Assembly (NCBI RefSeq): GCF_040954835.1
Contig: NC_090711.1
Coordinates: 193,501-257,500 of the forward strand
Direction of reading: 5' to 3'
Source: Lepisosteus oculatus
Taxonomy: Eukaryota > Chordata > Actinopteri > Semionotiformes > Lepisosteidae
Length of the DNA: 64,000 nt
This document shows, in pieces, positions 26,981 through 39,841 of this stretch (position 1 is its first letter; every line of letters begins with the position of its first letter). The position numbers were made by a program, and so were the translations under genes. The notes beneath the pieces are model-generated. The model searched no databases. It saw only the letters and a program-made list of their open reading frames with translations, and was not told the origin of the DNA.

Positions 26981-29900
26981 CTTAACTTTTCTTATTTATA
27001 TTTTTCTCTTACTAGGATAGAGGTTAAAACTTCACCATTTAAAATCATGAAAATCTTGGCATGATCAGGCAGAAGAGAATAGTGCTAGCTATTAGGCAGA
27101 TAGTGTTAACTATCTGCAAATGAGAGAGTCCCCTTTGGTTTTTAGATTAATTATTGGAGTAGCTTCAGCTCTGCAGCTAGCAGACATTAGGCAGCATTGG
27201 TACACTGTACTCTCATGAGCAGTCCAACCTGGCAGGTGCTCAGGACACAGGTTAGAAAAAACTTTAGTCTGTTCTTCTCTGACATGTTTTTTTACGTCCT
27301 GGTCCCTGGAAACTCTTGGCCCATGGTGTTTCATCAGATTCTATTTGGAAATGTTTTGTAAGACCATGTATCAAGGATTTGAACTTGTATCATGTTGTTT
27401 GGGGTGGTTTTTATGAGATGAACGTAGACAGAATTAAATAAGAAATTAATCAACTCAACATTGAAATTAGAAGCTGTAGGTTTCCAGGAGTCCTGAAGAG
27501 GACATAGATCTGTCATGGAACTTGTAATCTGCACAATAAGAGGTGGGTCTAATTTTCGGTTTCACCTGGGTCCTTGTTATCTCTGCCTGCTGAAGAAGAA
27601 GAAGCTACAAGCAGCCTGCTGTAGTTCTGCTGCTCTGGCTCTGGCTTCAGAGGGAGTCTGGAGAAGAAAGAAGTCTCTATATCTGAGCCATGTTGTTCCA
27701 CCTGAACTGCAGGTGTTTGCTTTGCGTGCCTGTGGCTTTGAGTGGTTAGGCTCCATTCATCTTAAATTCGGGATGGAAATGTTTGTGTTTTTTTTTCAGC
27801 AGCTGTGAAAGTCTTAGCATCTTGTCAGAGTTCCTTAGCATTTTCCGTCATTTGCTTTTCCTCATTTTTAGGGCCCTTTCTCAGTTATAATAAACTAATG
27901 TTTCAAGTCGGCATGCAATTGCATTAATCCTTCTGAAAAGAATGGAAAAGAGTGAAAAGGCCCATGGTAGCAGTCGTTCCAGGAGCAAACGTTGAAAACA
28001 GGGTTTAGAGAATGGCACAGTGCATCAGAACTAGTGAGGAAAAACCAAAAGGAGTTTATAAACTTTACACTCTAATACTCTGTTGGATGGATGATACATA
28101 TTGGTATTAAACATTACCCCCTAGTCTTCAAAGGGTTTCAGGCAAGGTAAACATGCATCTGACAGCACTAAAAAATCTTCCAATGTGTCTAAAGTTGACA
28201 AAATGAACAAACTGTATGTGTGCTCTTTAAAAAAACTTGCTAGCCAGTTATGACTCATTTCTTTATTTTACCAGATAAGTCACTGAGAACAGATTTTCAT
28301 TTCCTCTGCCAGTCTGGAGATGCTTTTAGGTTACAGTTAGAGTTCGGGTCAGGAAAAGAAAGTCGAATCACCAAAGAATCAAAGCAGATCCAATCTTGCA
28401 CTTTTATGTTGTCCGTTCAGATGATCCTATTTATCACAAGGATGTGTCTTGACACCTTCTATAGGGTGAAGGGTAACCTGAGAGAGGGATTTCTGGGCCT
28501 TTTCCTTTAGATTCACGTTGGTCTTTAGGCCTTGGCCTCGTCTGGCAGAGCTGCCCAGACGCCATTACCTCCAAGGTTGCAGAGCCGGTCCGCGATCTCC
28601 TTCCCACAGCGCCTCCCAGAAGCTGTTTGCAATTCTGCAGTGCCGTTTTTTCTCCTGACGCCATGACTGCTCTCTGCGCATAGGCCCTAAATTACTGAGT
28701 GTGGGGACTGTATTTAGTTTATTTTTGTGAGGATACATTTCCTAGCAATCAGTGCCAGGCACAATATTATTCTGGAAATATACAGGTATTAACCGATAGA
28801 TTTAAGATGATAAAATAAACCAATGTGCTGGCGATTGGCATGGAAGAACAGAACTGGGATTGTGAATGGTCTCTTTAATGAAGCCTATGAATGAAACTCA
28901 ACCACTAATAATTACCACCACACCCAATAACTCCAGGTGATTCACACCCCTTCATTTGTCTTTGTTGTTTTGTTTTGGGTAACCTTTCAAGCAATTTTCT
29001 GCATGTCTGTCCAGCAGGAGCTGTGACTTGTGTCTTTATACACTGCACAGACAGAAACAAAGTTAAAGACAGCAGCTGCTGGTTTAAAATTATCCGTTTT
29101 TGTTCAGAAAGGCAATAATTCCTGGAACAGAGAACAGTAAGATATGCAGTGTTTTAGAACAAGAACAGAGGTCTGCTTTTAGCCAAGAAACAGCATTAGC
29201 CTTGGCAATTACTCATATAGAATTCCTTAGACAGACAGACAGATAGAAAAAAGGTGGCAGTATTCATTCCTACCTTTCGATGTAATGTGATAGCTCAAAG
29301 CTAGTGAGTAATACTGTCTGAAATTCAAATATTCAAAGCATGCAAAATACAAATACACTGACCAGTTCAATCTCTAATTAGTGTAGCATGACCTGGCAGG
29401 CAAAAACAGAGTTATGGCATATTAAATTACTAATGATAATTATGCACATGTAGCATTTCCCTGCTTGTGAAAAGATGATGTCATTGTTATTTCCATTCAT
29501 TTGTGGGGCTTTCATTCTATTCAAATAATCTCGATTATCTCTCACACTCCAGAAAAGACTCCTGCAGAGAATCCTGCAGTAAATAGACATTACACTCTTC
29601 ATTTTTAAAGTAATAGCAGATTAACCCAACCCTGTCATTACGGCACAGCTTATACCCTTGGCTGTTAATCTTGACAAAACACAGAAGCTGAGATATGACA
29701 ATGTTAACTGCCTGCAGAGCTGCCTCACAGCTGAACAAATACCAGTGCAATTATCAAATAATTTGGTTTCTTTTTTATCACTATGAGATTAATATATCCC
29801 AGGGTCAGCCCTTATTTTTCGGATAAGGTTTCTATGCTTTAAAGTGACAGCAGTGGCTGAAAACGGGAATTATGAAAGTGTGAAAGATTCAGCAAATCAC

Positions 29901-32900
29901 CAATGCCGTAACATGAACCTGTCAGTATCACATCCTACAGGACTGCTTGATTACTCTCAGCCTGCGGGATGACCTGCACTCGTCTGGGATATGTTCCACT
30001 GTTTGTTTTATTCCCTGCTTTTCTCGCCCTGCTTTACTCTGCCAATTCTGTCTGCATTTTTTGAATTTTTCTTCAAACACAGGTCAGGATTGAAGAGGCA
30101 CCTTTGGCTGAGCCCAGCGTGTCACCTGAGCAAGTCCCAGCCCTGCCGAAATCATGAGAGCCTGGTGACAGTAAGTGTTCAAACCATTTAACTGTAGGAC
30201 TAGAGACCGCAAACTGTTATTTCTTTCAAGTTAAAAACCTGCTCTAGTGGGAGAGACTAAGTCTATACCATTTAAAGACTGTCACCAAGCTCCCTTATTC
30301 TTGTCATCCTGGAAATATGCTTCCACCAACAGACAGACTGTACACCTTGAAAAGATTTGTGGTTTCATGCTGAGGCACTTTCTAAAATGGGCTCTGGACA
30401 GCATGTAACTTACTGGGTTAAACAAAAATTCCTACAAATTACCTTCTGTGCTTCATTTACACGGCAACTCACAGAATGAGTACATGGGATGATTCATGAC
30501 AATGGAAAAACATTACAACCATTCTTAAACATCTGTCCATATTGTCCTAAATACTTCACATACCTTCTTGATATGACAGGAAAAGACCTTAAATAACTGG
30601 GATGAGCTCCTTAAAATGGAAAAATCAGTACTGCATCTCAAGAAAAACAACAAACTTCACAGCCCAGCAATGACATATAGATTTTGAAAAGGAAAACAAA
30701 ATGGTCTGTTCTGGGTAGTCGAAATTATTTTAAGAAAAGCTGGCTGCACATTGAAAACCATCTCAGAAGACGAAGAAATGTAGAAATACGTCGCCATCTA
30801 GTGTTAATGTGGGATAAAAAGAGCTGAATTGAATAGTCTTTTCTTGAACTAAAGTAAAAGGGGTCTGGAGTCAGGGGTCTGGAAGATGCTTTTTAACGCA
30901 AGAAACTGGGATATGTCATTTATAAAGGATGTGCTGTTTTTGTCAGTGACCTTTAGAGAGGTGTGGGACTAGGATTTAATTAAAATGAGACTTTGAGAAA
31001 AATCCTTTAGTTTACCATATCAGTCAGGTGAGAATATCAGTGTCAGTGAAAAAAAGAAAAGAACAATCAATAAAGTGTAAATAATGGCATCTCACTCCTC
31101 ACCTCGATCTGCTGGTGCAGAACGGCTGCCGTGTGTCTCCCAGGTGGGGCTGATGAATTTGCAAAAGACCTTAGATCCCTCCTTTGTGTGAATATCTTTT
31201 GATTCATTTTGTATTAAAACATGTATTATAAAGATCACAATGATGATAAATGATAAATCTTGTGGAAAACAGACATCAAGTTCCAAAAACTTCTTTAGAG
31301 GCCATTCTATAAAAACATTAGCATTTCTAGTGTAAAATTGTCCAACAGACATTTCAACTAATGGATACACAGAGGGGTTTCATCAGAGTACAGTTACAGC
31401 AATCCTGTTGTTGTCAAAACTGAGGCACAAATCTCACATTACTGATAATAAAGTGAGTTCAGTTTAGTATAAGATGGTATCACTGGCATAGTGTTGGTGG
31501 ATCTGAACAACTTTCTTAATATAGATGGAGAGAACAGCAGGAACCGGGAATCAACTCTGTGCAAATGTCAGATTGGTTATGTAATTCTGAAACCATGTGA
31601 GGGAGTTCATTTCAAGTACCAATCCAATTGTTTCTGAACAACCCAGTGATCCATCAAAAACCTTAGATTTATAAAAACCTTAGATGATAAAGATAACTGG
31701 ACAATTATGATTTTTATCAAGACTCACTATTATAGCATTTTGAACTTTTCAAAACATCCACACTTAGTACGAAAACTTGACTGTATCTCAGATGATGTCT
31801 AAAAAAATTTTATTTTCAAAGATTCTTCTCCTTGCTCTTAGAAAAGCACCAAAAGGCTGACATATCACCCCTTTGAAATGAGACGGAACAAGGGCACACT
31901 TCTAGCCTACAGGGAATTTAGCCATTTTAGCTCAGAGGTTGCATACTGTAGGTGGGTCAGTGGAGAGGAAAATGAATGAGCATGTTTAATTCCTTTGTAA
32001 CCAGTGGACTTATTACTGGATAGAAGCAAGAAGCCTCTGCTATAAAGTACTGGGTTTATAAATGCCTTCAGGCTCAAGTTTTCAGTTTAATCCACTCTTG
32101 TTCCTTTTCCGAAACAACATCTGAAGTTCTGCCATGTTCCATCTCCGGGCTGGCAGAGTTCTTTGGGCTCTGTGTGAAAACAGTGTTGTAAGTCACAAGC
32201 ATGAAGAGACAGGAGAGCCCACCTGAGGAGTCCACGCCCTCAGCCTGCACTGGGATGAGAGCCTGGGTGGGAGATAGGGGCCAGAGGCTGTTTTTGTTAT
32301 GTTTCACTTTGCCAGTAAAAGCTCAGGAGTTATTTACTTGGATTTACAGGCACCTTGATCCCTGTTATCATTGATCCTGGAAGCAGGTGGTCTAGAAAAG
32401 TAAATAAGAAAGTAGGTCATAAAAACAACAGAAAGAGAAAAGCAAGGAATTTCTTTAAAGACAGATTTTCGTTTGTGTTCTCATTAAAAGACGTGTCCAA
32501 ATATGTGCTGGTTTAGCAGTTCCATATAGAGGCCCGAGGTCTGAAAATGACAATTATCAAAGCCTTGCTCCTAAACGTGGCTTTGGGTGTCAATCCTCAA
32601 AAAGAAGGCTTGGCAGACAAAGCTGTTGACTGTGCTACAGCAACCAATCAGGGAAATGAAGGCTGAGTGATACTTGTAACAACATATGAGTTAGACAATC
32701 CTGCAAAACGTTTGCTGTGTCGGTGAGGGCACAGGGGAATTCTGCACATATCAGTAAAACTCCTATGAAAAAAAGAAGAATCCCTCTATTTCTGCATGTT
32801 CATAGAAAAATAAATTAAACACATTTTGGCATAATTTTGATTAATTGATCGTTCTTGACTGACGTGATTTGACTTGTGAGTACAAGTGTTTTGACTGTTG

Positions 32901-33194
32901 AAAGGGCACCAAATTATTTCAGTAGTGAAAGAGCTGATTGGGCACAGGTGAAGAGATGTTTTTGTCTGTTGCATGTCAAGCCATACCTATCCAGAGAATA
33001 GACCCCTTTGTGCCACCAATATGTTGGAGGCTGGATAAAGACAGTGCACATGTCCCTCACCTTCTGAGATACTGACAGCCTGCAGTGATTTAACTGGCAA
33101 AACAATACAACCAGACACAGTCCATCAGCGACATAGCGGTGTTGTCTAAGTGCAGTAGTGTGACCAGGAGTGTCCAGTCCTCTTTCAGTGACTG
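26981..33194. other. Inter-gene region, no gene recognised
   Basis: No coding exon is recognised. Two parts stand out by eye: a small CpG-bearing patch at 28530-28680, and 29330-29900, which is unique-looking and rich in homeodomain-type ATTA/TAAT cores. A segment at 30083-30170 has splice-like borders. All three are treated as findings, not annotations. Confidence 0.4.
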
Positions 33195-33611
33195 ATGGTA
33201 ACCTGGCTGCGCAGTTTTACACTGGTCCTGTCAGAGGACCTCACTTGTTGTCCTTTTTGCAGGATCAACCTGACAGATGAAATTCCAGCAGGCCAATATG
33301 TGTCCAGCTTTCTGTTGAGACAAGAATGGACAGCTATGTTGTGGATACCCTACACACCAGACCTGAGCCCCATTGAATATTATTGGGATGAGCTGGAATT
33401 AATTGTGTCATCTAGGGCTCAGAGACTAGTAAACATTTACAGGCTCTATGAGAGAAACAGGGCTGAATCTCACAAGACTATGCCTGCAACCTGCTACCAT
33501 AAAACATGTACACGGGAGACTCATGCTCAGATGTACAGCAGACATAAGCACGACTGGCCTGTGACTAGCACTGCAGATGCCTTGAACAGCTGTACTGATA
33601 ACAAATGTTAA
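33195..33611 (+). pseudogene. Decayed Tc1/mariner-like transposase C-terminal remnant
   Basis: The plus-strand open frame includes WIPYTPDLSPIEYYWDEL, matching the Tc1-family catalytic block (usual form W-P-SPDLNPIEH-WDEL). Before it, a segment resembling the upstream N-LT motif (INLTDEIPAGQY) is present. The region between, which should carry the DN(A/D)-PH aspartate motif, is compressed and unrecognisable. The N-terminal DNA-binding half is not visible upstream. The open frame continues past the motif into non-homologous sequence. It is a dead relic, different from the one at 7200-7710 because it preserves another part of the protein. Confidence 0.7.
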
Positions 33612-34560
33612 TCAGCGCAATTGCTCTCCATCATGTCTGTTCACTAAAATCAGGTCACCTGCTGCAGAAAAGATTTTCATCTTCCTGATAATAGCTTTAT
33701 GAATTGTTTGCATTTATAAGAGATATGCTTCGTTTTATGTTTTGCATATAATAACGACTGAACAGAAGAAACAATGATGGCATAACTACTCAACATCACT
33801 AGAGGGAGCTCTATCACAAGGGGCAAGCTTTTTGAACAGGAAATCAATTCTCCATGTCTTGAAAATTTAATTTACAAAAATGTTATTACAAAGTTCTATA
33901 GAACACCAGATAAATACAATTATTTGTGGATATACATTTTTATTAGTTCTCCATTTAATCACAGCACTATAGGAGACATCTCAATTACTGCCCTAAAGTC
34001 GAAGACTAAGCTGGAAATTAAATCTTTAAGACAGTAAACAGTAATTTCTTTAGCACTTTTCATCCCAAAGGATTCTAAAGGTTTTGCTTTACAGGAGGGG
34101 ATCAGCTTCATCTACCACTGAATTGCAGAGTGATACACAAAGACCATTCTGCACCAGCAGCCCTGCTGCACAGCAGATCAAAGAGAGACGTTAAATAAGT
34201 TGTTTTACCAATTTAGTTAAGAGAGAAGTTTAAGAAGGTAAGACTGTGCAAGCCAAGAGAATAGTTCATCCAGGGCATTATGGTTAACACCCCTAGGATC
34301 TTCAAATAAGTAGTCCAGACCATGGCTTAACATCTCATCCAAACATTTTTCATACAGCACAGTGTTCCCCGTCACCACAGTGTGGCATTGGTTATGGACA
34401 TTCATGTCAAGATGTAAGAAAGACACCTACTGATCCATAGACAGAAATATTTAAACACTATATTACTATCTCATGTAATTATATATTACTGTAGCTGTTT
34501 CTACAGTTCTACTTAATTAAACAATATTAAGGGTTTTATTCCATTAGTAAAACATGTAGG
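33612..34560. other. Inter-gene region, nothing recognised
   Basis: AT-rich unique-looking sequence with no recognised gene or repeat. It may include degraded ends of the neighbouring Tc1-like relic. Confidence 0.4.
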
Positions 34561-34740
34561 TGCATTTAAAACTGAGAACTTGGCAACTGGAGGGGCATCT
34601 GTACAGAGGGCTGCGGGGGTGTGGAACAAGCTACCCAGCCATGCTGTTGAAGTCGATACCCTAGCTGCTTTCAACAATGAAAGAGACTGGAAGAGATTCT
34701 GGGTTCAATTAGCTCCTTGTATCACCTGCTAGTGTAACTG
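34561..34740 (+). repeat. Fish interspersed repeat family C, internal fragment
   Basis: The segment contains GCGGGGGTGTGGAACAAGCT followed by ACCCAGCCATGCTGTTGAAG, CGATACCCTAGCTGC and GGGTTCAATTAGCTCC. I recognise this order as the part lying just upstream of the tail seen at 26903-26980. The tail itself is missing or diverged here. The source element is unnamed to me; I cannot say whether it is a LINE end or another class. Confidence 0.6.
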
Positions 34741-35257
34741 GTTTGCTAAGAATATCAGAATCTTAATCATGTCCTGAGGATGTTAACAGACTATGGCCCC
34801 TGAGCAGTGAGGAAGGCAGTTATCCACCCAGCACAGCTAGTTAAGGACAACAGGCCCAGACGAGTCATCTAGCACATAATGGTGTCTATTCTTTGGTGGG
34901 AGGCGTGTTGCACACTCCCCCGCACTGAATGGCTCCCTTGTACAGGTCTCTTTGAAGATACAGCACAGCAGCCGTCCTGAACAAAGACCTCTCCTCGCAC
35001 GGTGGGATGCCTGAGGAAAGGCTACACTGATCACATCTGCATGAATCTCTCACTACTATACAATCATTAGATATTCGTTGTGAAAGCCTCAGTCTGGCCT
35101 GCAAAATGCTTCATGTCGTTGAACTGAAGCTGAATTACTGACAACTCTAATTTGATTTGATTAACTCTTTATTGCTGTACCATTATTGGTTTAAAGTCCC
35201 AGCTCATCCACAGTAGGATCAATGCTGACATAAAGCTTTTGGTTCTTCTTGATTATA

Positions 35258-35345
35258 AGAACACAAGAACATTACAAACAGAAGGAGGCCATTTTGCCCA
35301 TCTAGCCCCTGAAGTAGTTAATAGCTAATCCATCCAAGGGTTCAC
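35258..35345 (-). repeat. Fish interspersed repeat family C, tail fragment (reversed)
   Basis: ATAAGAACACAAGAACATTA, then CAAACAGAAGGAGGCCATTT and TGCCCATCTAGCCCC. This is the reverse complement of the family tail seen at 26903-26980. It directly abuts the 5S-derived SINE to its right. Confidence 0.65.
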
Positions 35346-35362
35346 AACCCACAGTTCGCAGA

Positions 35363-35935
35363 TATAATAATAATAATTGCTTACACTATATACACTGGGC
35401 ACTCCACTCAAAGCGCTCTACAGGTAACAGAGACTCCACTCCACCACCACCAATGTGCAGCATCCACTTGGATGATGCGACAGCAGCCATAGTTCGCCAG
35501 AACGCTCACCACACATCAGCTATAAGTGGGAAGGAGAGCAGAGTAATGAAGCCAATTCATAGATGGGGATTATTAGGCGGCCATGATTTGTAAGGGCCAA
35601 TGGGAAATTTGGCCAGAATGCCGGGGTTACACCCAAACTCTTTTTGAGAAATGCCCTGGGATTTTTAATGACCACAGAGAGTCAGGATCTCGGTTTTACG
35701 TCTCATCCGAAGGACGGCGCCTGTTTACAGTATAGTGTCCCCGTCACAATACTGGGGCATTAGGACCCACATGAACCACAATGTGAATGCCCCCTGCTGG
35801 CCCAACTAAAACCTCTTCCAGCAGCAACCTTAGTTTTTCCCAGGAGGCGTCCCATCCAGGTACTGACCAGGCTCACACCTACTTAGCTTCAGTGGGTTAC
35901 CAGTTGTGATTTGCAGAGTGATATATCTGCTAGCT
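35363..35935 (-). mobile_element. 5S rRNA-derived SINE (SINE3 type), copy 1
   Basis: Read on the minus strand, the element begins near 35935 with a 5S rRNA-like head. The internal promoter is recognisable: GAAGCTAAGTAGG (box A-like, about 35879-35891) followed by GAGCCTGGTCAGTACCTGGA and TGGG. 5S rRNA has the corresponding AAGCTAAGCAGG and GCCTGGTTAGTACTTGGATGGG. A long body of about 400 bases follows, including the GTCCTTCGGATGAGACGTAA segment. The plus-strand left end is an ATAATAATAATAAT tail (35363-35377). A 5S-type pol III promoter head with an A/T-rich simple-repeat tail defines SINE3 elements, which are known in fish. Confidence 0.85.
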
Positions 35936-35939
35936 ATAT

Positions 35940-38660
35940 ATCATGCTCCACAGTGAAAGAACCCACTAAAAATCTAGAAGCTGCATTCCAAGACTGATTT
36001 TTTTTCAATAGATATAGCAAAACTTTTACCCTTGTTAATTAAATCTCTATAATAATAATAGTAGAGATATATAATCTGCAACAGAAAGACCCTTTCTTTA
36101 TTTTGTGCCAGAAAATCATGACAGAATTGTATGATCAGGGAAGCTGTGCCCAAACAGAACAGTGATATGCCATGGGATCTGGCCTTAAGTAGAATTTCAG
36201 CAGTATCTGGAAATATTTAAAAGATTCTGGATTTTGAACAAACTCCTGAGAGCTGTCATCAATGAAGGCTTGCAAGTGGTTCAATGCTCTGATTAGTTTG
36301 TAGATATGCTTTAGATAAACTGTGTTGTTACAAATCCCTCCTAGTATACCACAAAAGGAGAGTGCACTCATTACAGTGCAACATTTATGGCACAGGACTC
36401 CAATGGTTGACTAAATTACACCATTTCACACAGACAATAGTTCAAAGGTGGACATAGTTGTACATTTGTTCAGAGTCATTAAGATAGCAAGGGAGCTCTT
36501 TGCCCTAACATTTCCAAAAGAAGTGCAGACGACGATCAACACTGATCAAATGATGCAATGCATCAACAAGTCGATTGTCACTTTAGGTTTACTCAGCACC
36601 TTTTCAAACACAGTAAGATATCTTATGATATTAATATCAGCACATCAACAGAATGAGGGGTTAAAGAGAGGCTTCATTTTAAAAGCCTGTCTATTTCTTG
36701 GAAAAGCAGCCCTAAACCTCTGTCATTTTGAATTATTTGAAATTGGCATTGCGTGATCTTGTTGTAACATTAAAAATGGAAATTCCTGTTGTTCTTTTCA
36801 TAACCCCCTCCAATTTATTATTGAACACAGATTTGCTTCTGCAGCTCTTGTCCCAGTTTGAAGGGCTTGTGGGACTTGCAAGCTTTTACATCACTGCTTG
36901 ACAGCCATTGACCATTGGCTAGGCTGCCAATCCAGCCTGCAGGAGTAAAGAACGTCTTAACTCGTTAGAATTTCTGCCTCTGTGTTGGAAGCCACAGCAG
37001 CATTCTGGGTGGAGCAGGGAGCTTTGTGCAGCTTGTGCTGGTCAGAGGACTGGGAATTGTGATGTCCCTCTTCATCAGAAATGGAAAGCCGACTTCAGTC
37101 CTGACATCTGACCGGGACACAGGTGCTGCTGGAAGCCGAGGGCCTTGGTCAGTTTGAGTTTTTGTCCCATCGTGTTTACAATGCTCTGTATAATTAGCAG
37201 AGCATAAGACTCATTCTTTAAATTGGGGTAAAACAACTGTTTTCAGAAAGGAAAAAAATGACAAACTCTGCATCCTTTGGCACAGGAGAAAGGCTTGTCG
37301 GAATGGATAGTGTGCATTTCTGTCACTGAATAGAAGTAAAAGCTCTTCCTTTTAGTTTACTGCCCCTGCAGAGAAGGTCACTATGGTCAGTGTGCTGTCC
37401 AATTGCTGTTATTATTTCAATCACACTTACTGATATTTATGTTGCATCACACCTCATTCTCAAATGATTTCTGGGCATGTATCAAACTGTTTTAATTATA
37501 GGAATATGAATAAACGTAGCTGATTTAATAGCTTTTTTACTTGCAATCTGTTAAGGTCTTAAATATCCGATCGTAAAGAGGAGTTCTGGAGGTTTTGAAG
37601 AGCTAATGGGCTGGTCAGTTCCATTGCTCACAAACTGCTCCACAGAGGCCGAATGAGCATCTCTGGGCCTAACAAAAAATGTAAACTCTTTTCAAAACCT
37701 GACATACGTTACAAGAAAAGAGAAGTGATTTTCAAGGCTTAAAGCACAAAATGTGTCTTTGAGTTTCTTACTTAAGCCTAAAAGTGGAAAATCCAGTAAA
37801 AATAACATAAAAGAAGAAAGGAGAAAATACTTTTTTACAAAGAAGGTTCTCACTTTTAATGGAAACTGATACAGGAAGTCTTTCTGTATGCTGGACCAGG
37901 CAGGCTTTCCATTTTGAGCTGCTGTATGTTTTGTCCCAGTCGCAGTGGTAATATATTCTGTGACTCAGGTTTCAGAGTACTGCAGTGCAGAATGAGAATT
38001 GAGGTGTGGGGGAGTGAGGCTGTTTATGTCACTTGTCATCTTCTATTAAACAGCAGTGGTGATCCAGATGGAAAAGACAGGTGTCATTCCCACAGCAAGG
38101 GGAAAACGCCACACTGTCATGCCTTCATGCACAATAGCGGATAAAAATAGGTTATTTATTTCTGCTTCTAAAATGGGAATGCACCCCCTTTCCATGACTC
38201 TCCGGATTTCACTGACATTGGAATTGTTTTCACCTTTAAACCAGGCCGATAAGAGGATCAGAGATCTTCAGCTGTAAAAGTCACTGAGACACAAACACCG
38301 TACCTTTTTGCAAAGCTCTGCAGCTGTGATCTAATATTACTTTCTTAGAATGTATCTGTCATATATTCATGCATGTCCTAATCCATCTATCATCAGGAAA
38401 CAGGGATCTCACCCTGGAAGCACAGGCTGCATGGCGGGAAAGCAAACTGGAGGGGACTCCACGCTGTCTCAGGGCACACAGGGAAAACTTCTCTCAGCCA
38501 GCAGGCCTCTGTGAGGAGGGAAGAAACCATTCAGAGAAAACCTGGAATAATGTGCACCCCAGTAACCAAGAGCTGGGAAGCAGCCACTCCACACTATCAG
38601 GCAACTCTATATAACTGCGGTGCTGCTGTTAGTATTATTATGATTAAAGTAAATAGATAA
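35940..38660. other. Inter-gene region, no gene recognised
   Basis: No coding exon or clear repeat is recognised. The segment 36830-37160 is GC-richer and unique-looking. Small palindromes occur, for example an 8-base stem flanking TATAATTAG near 37180-37205, which is unremarkable at this length. Confidence 0.4.
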
Positions 38661-38663
38661 GAT

Positions 38664-38913
38664 CATTTTATTGGCCATTTACAATTTCTTGCATTAGGAA
38701 TTCGTCTTTTCGCATACCCCAGCTTGCTTTCCATGAGACACACAGACAAGGAGAGAAGCTTGGGGTCAGAGTGTAGGGTCAGCCATTGTACAGCACCCCT
38801 GGAGCAGCTGGGGTTTAGGGCCTTGCTCAGGAGCCCAACAGAATATGACTGCTCTGTCGGCCAGGGGATTTGAACCGGCAACCTTCCAGCCACAGGCGCA
38901 GATCCTTAGCCTT
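38664..38913 (-). mobile_element. tRNA-derived SINE, family B
   Basis: On the minus strand the head carries a B box (complement of GGATTTGAACC, 38866-38876) preceded by GCTGGAAGGTTGCC. The body resembles a widespread fish SINE: a CCTGAGCAAGGCCCTAAACC segment, then CCAGCTGCTCCAGGGGTGCT and GTACAATGGCTGACCC. The left part, beginning near TTTATTGGCCATTTACAA, is probably the SINE tail. This family is clearly distinct from family A. Confidence 0.75.
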
Positions 38914-39840
38914 TTTAACAGATTTTATTAGAAAATCAATTCAATTATTATTTTCAGAGACCTCAAAAGTCTTATTTGTAGCTTGCCCAGACTTGTTGAG
39001 ATTATATTATAAAAGAAAAGGACAGAAAGAAACATCTTGAGGAAACTCCACCTTCATAAATGTGTATTGTTTTACAAGGCTTTCTGAAAAATGTATTTTT
39101 CTCGGCCATGTTCCACGTGTTTATAGTGATTTGAAATACCACCCTATGCTTTCCACGCTACAGCTATTATCATTGTCCTACTCTTCCCATTGGGCACCAT
39201 GACAAACTTTTATAAAGGAAATGTGAAATAAAGCAAAATTCCAACTTTGATTGTAAAATAAAAAAATAGATTAAATCAATCTTGTGTTCATTGATCTGGC
39301 AGTCTTTGGATTGTGATGACAGGTTAACTGGCTTAAGTATCAGTCTGAATCATAAAGAAGCAGAGAGAAGGCAGTTTGAGATGTTTTCTCAAAAAAGAGA
39401 TTGGGGAGATTTTATTCATCAGTCCATCAGTCCAGATCTGAGATAGCTTTTCCAAGTACAAATCTGCTCTGCTGTAGTGTAGCAGATGCTTTATAGACTC
39501 GAATGGTTTAGTACATTTGTTTCCCAAGCTGCTTCATGTGTCCAGCAGGCTCTGACTTAGCACGCTGTCAGAAAGAGAAGAGGGCAACTGCAGCTCCTGT
39601 TCTCAGCACTCACACTCCTCACACATCACACTGGGGTTTCACACCACACAACAGGCAGGGGGATGTGAAATACCTCATGCTTTGATCTTCAAGGCTCAGC
39701 TTGATTAGAAGGTGCTAATTAGATTCCTCTCGATAGACTTAAGTCTAGATGAAATCAAAGTCACGGCTTTTTTCCAGGTACCATTTGTAACACGGCTTGG
39801 CAATGTGTAAGAAGACACCGACACTGAAGTCGCTCCCCTG
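38914..39840. other. Inter-gene region, nothing recognised
   Basis: AT-rich sequence with no recognised gene. It leads into the minisatellite that starts at about 39842. Confidence 0.4.
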
Positions 39841-39841
39841 A

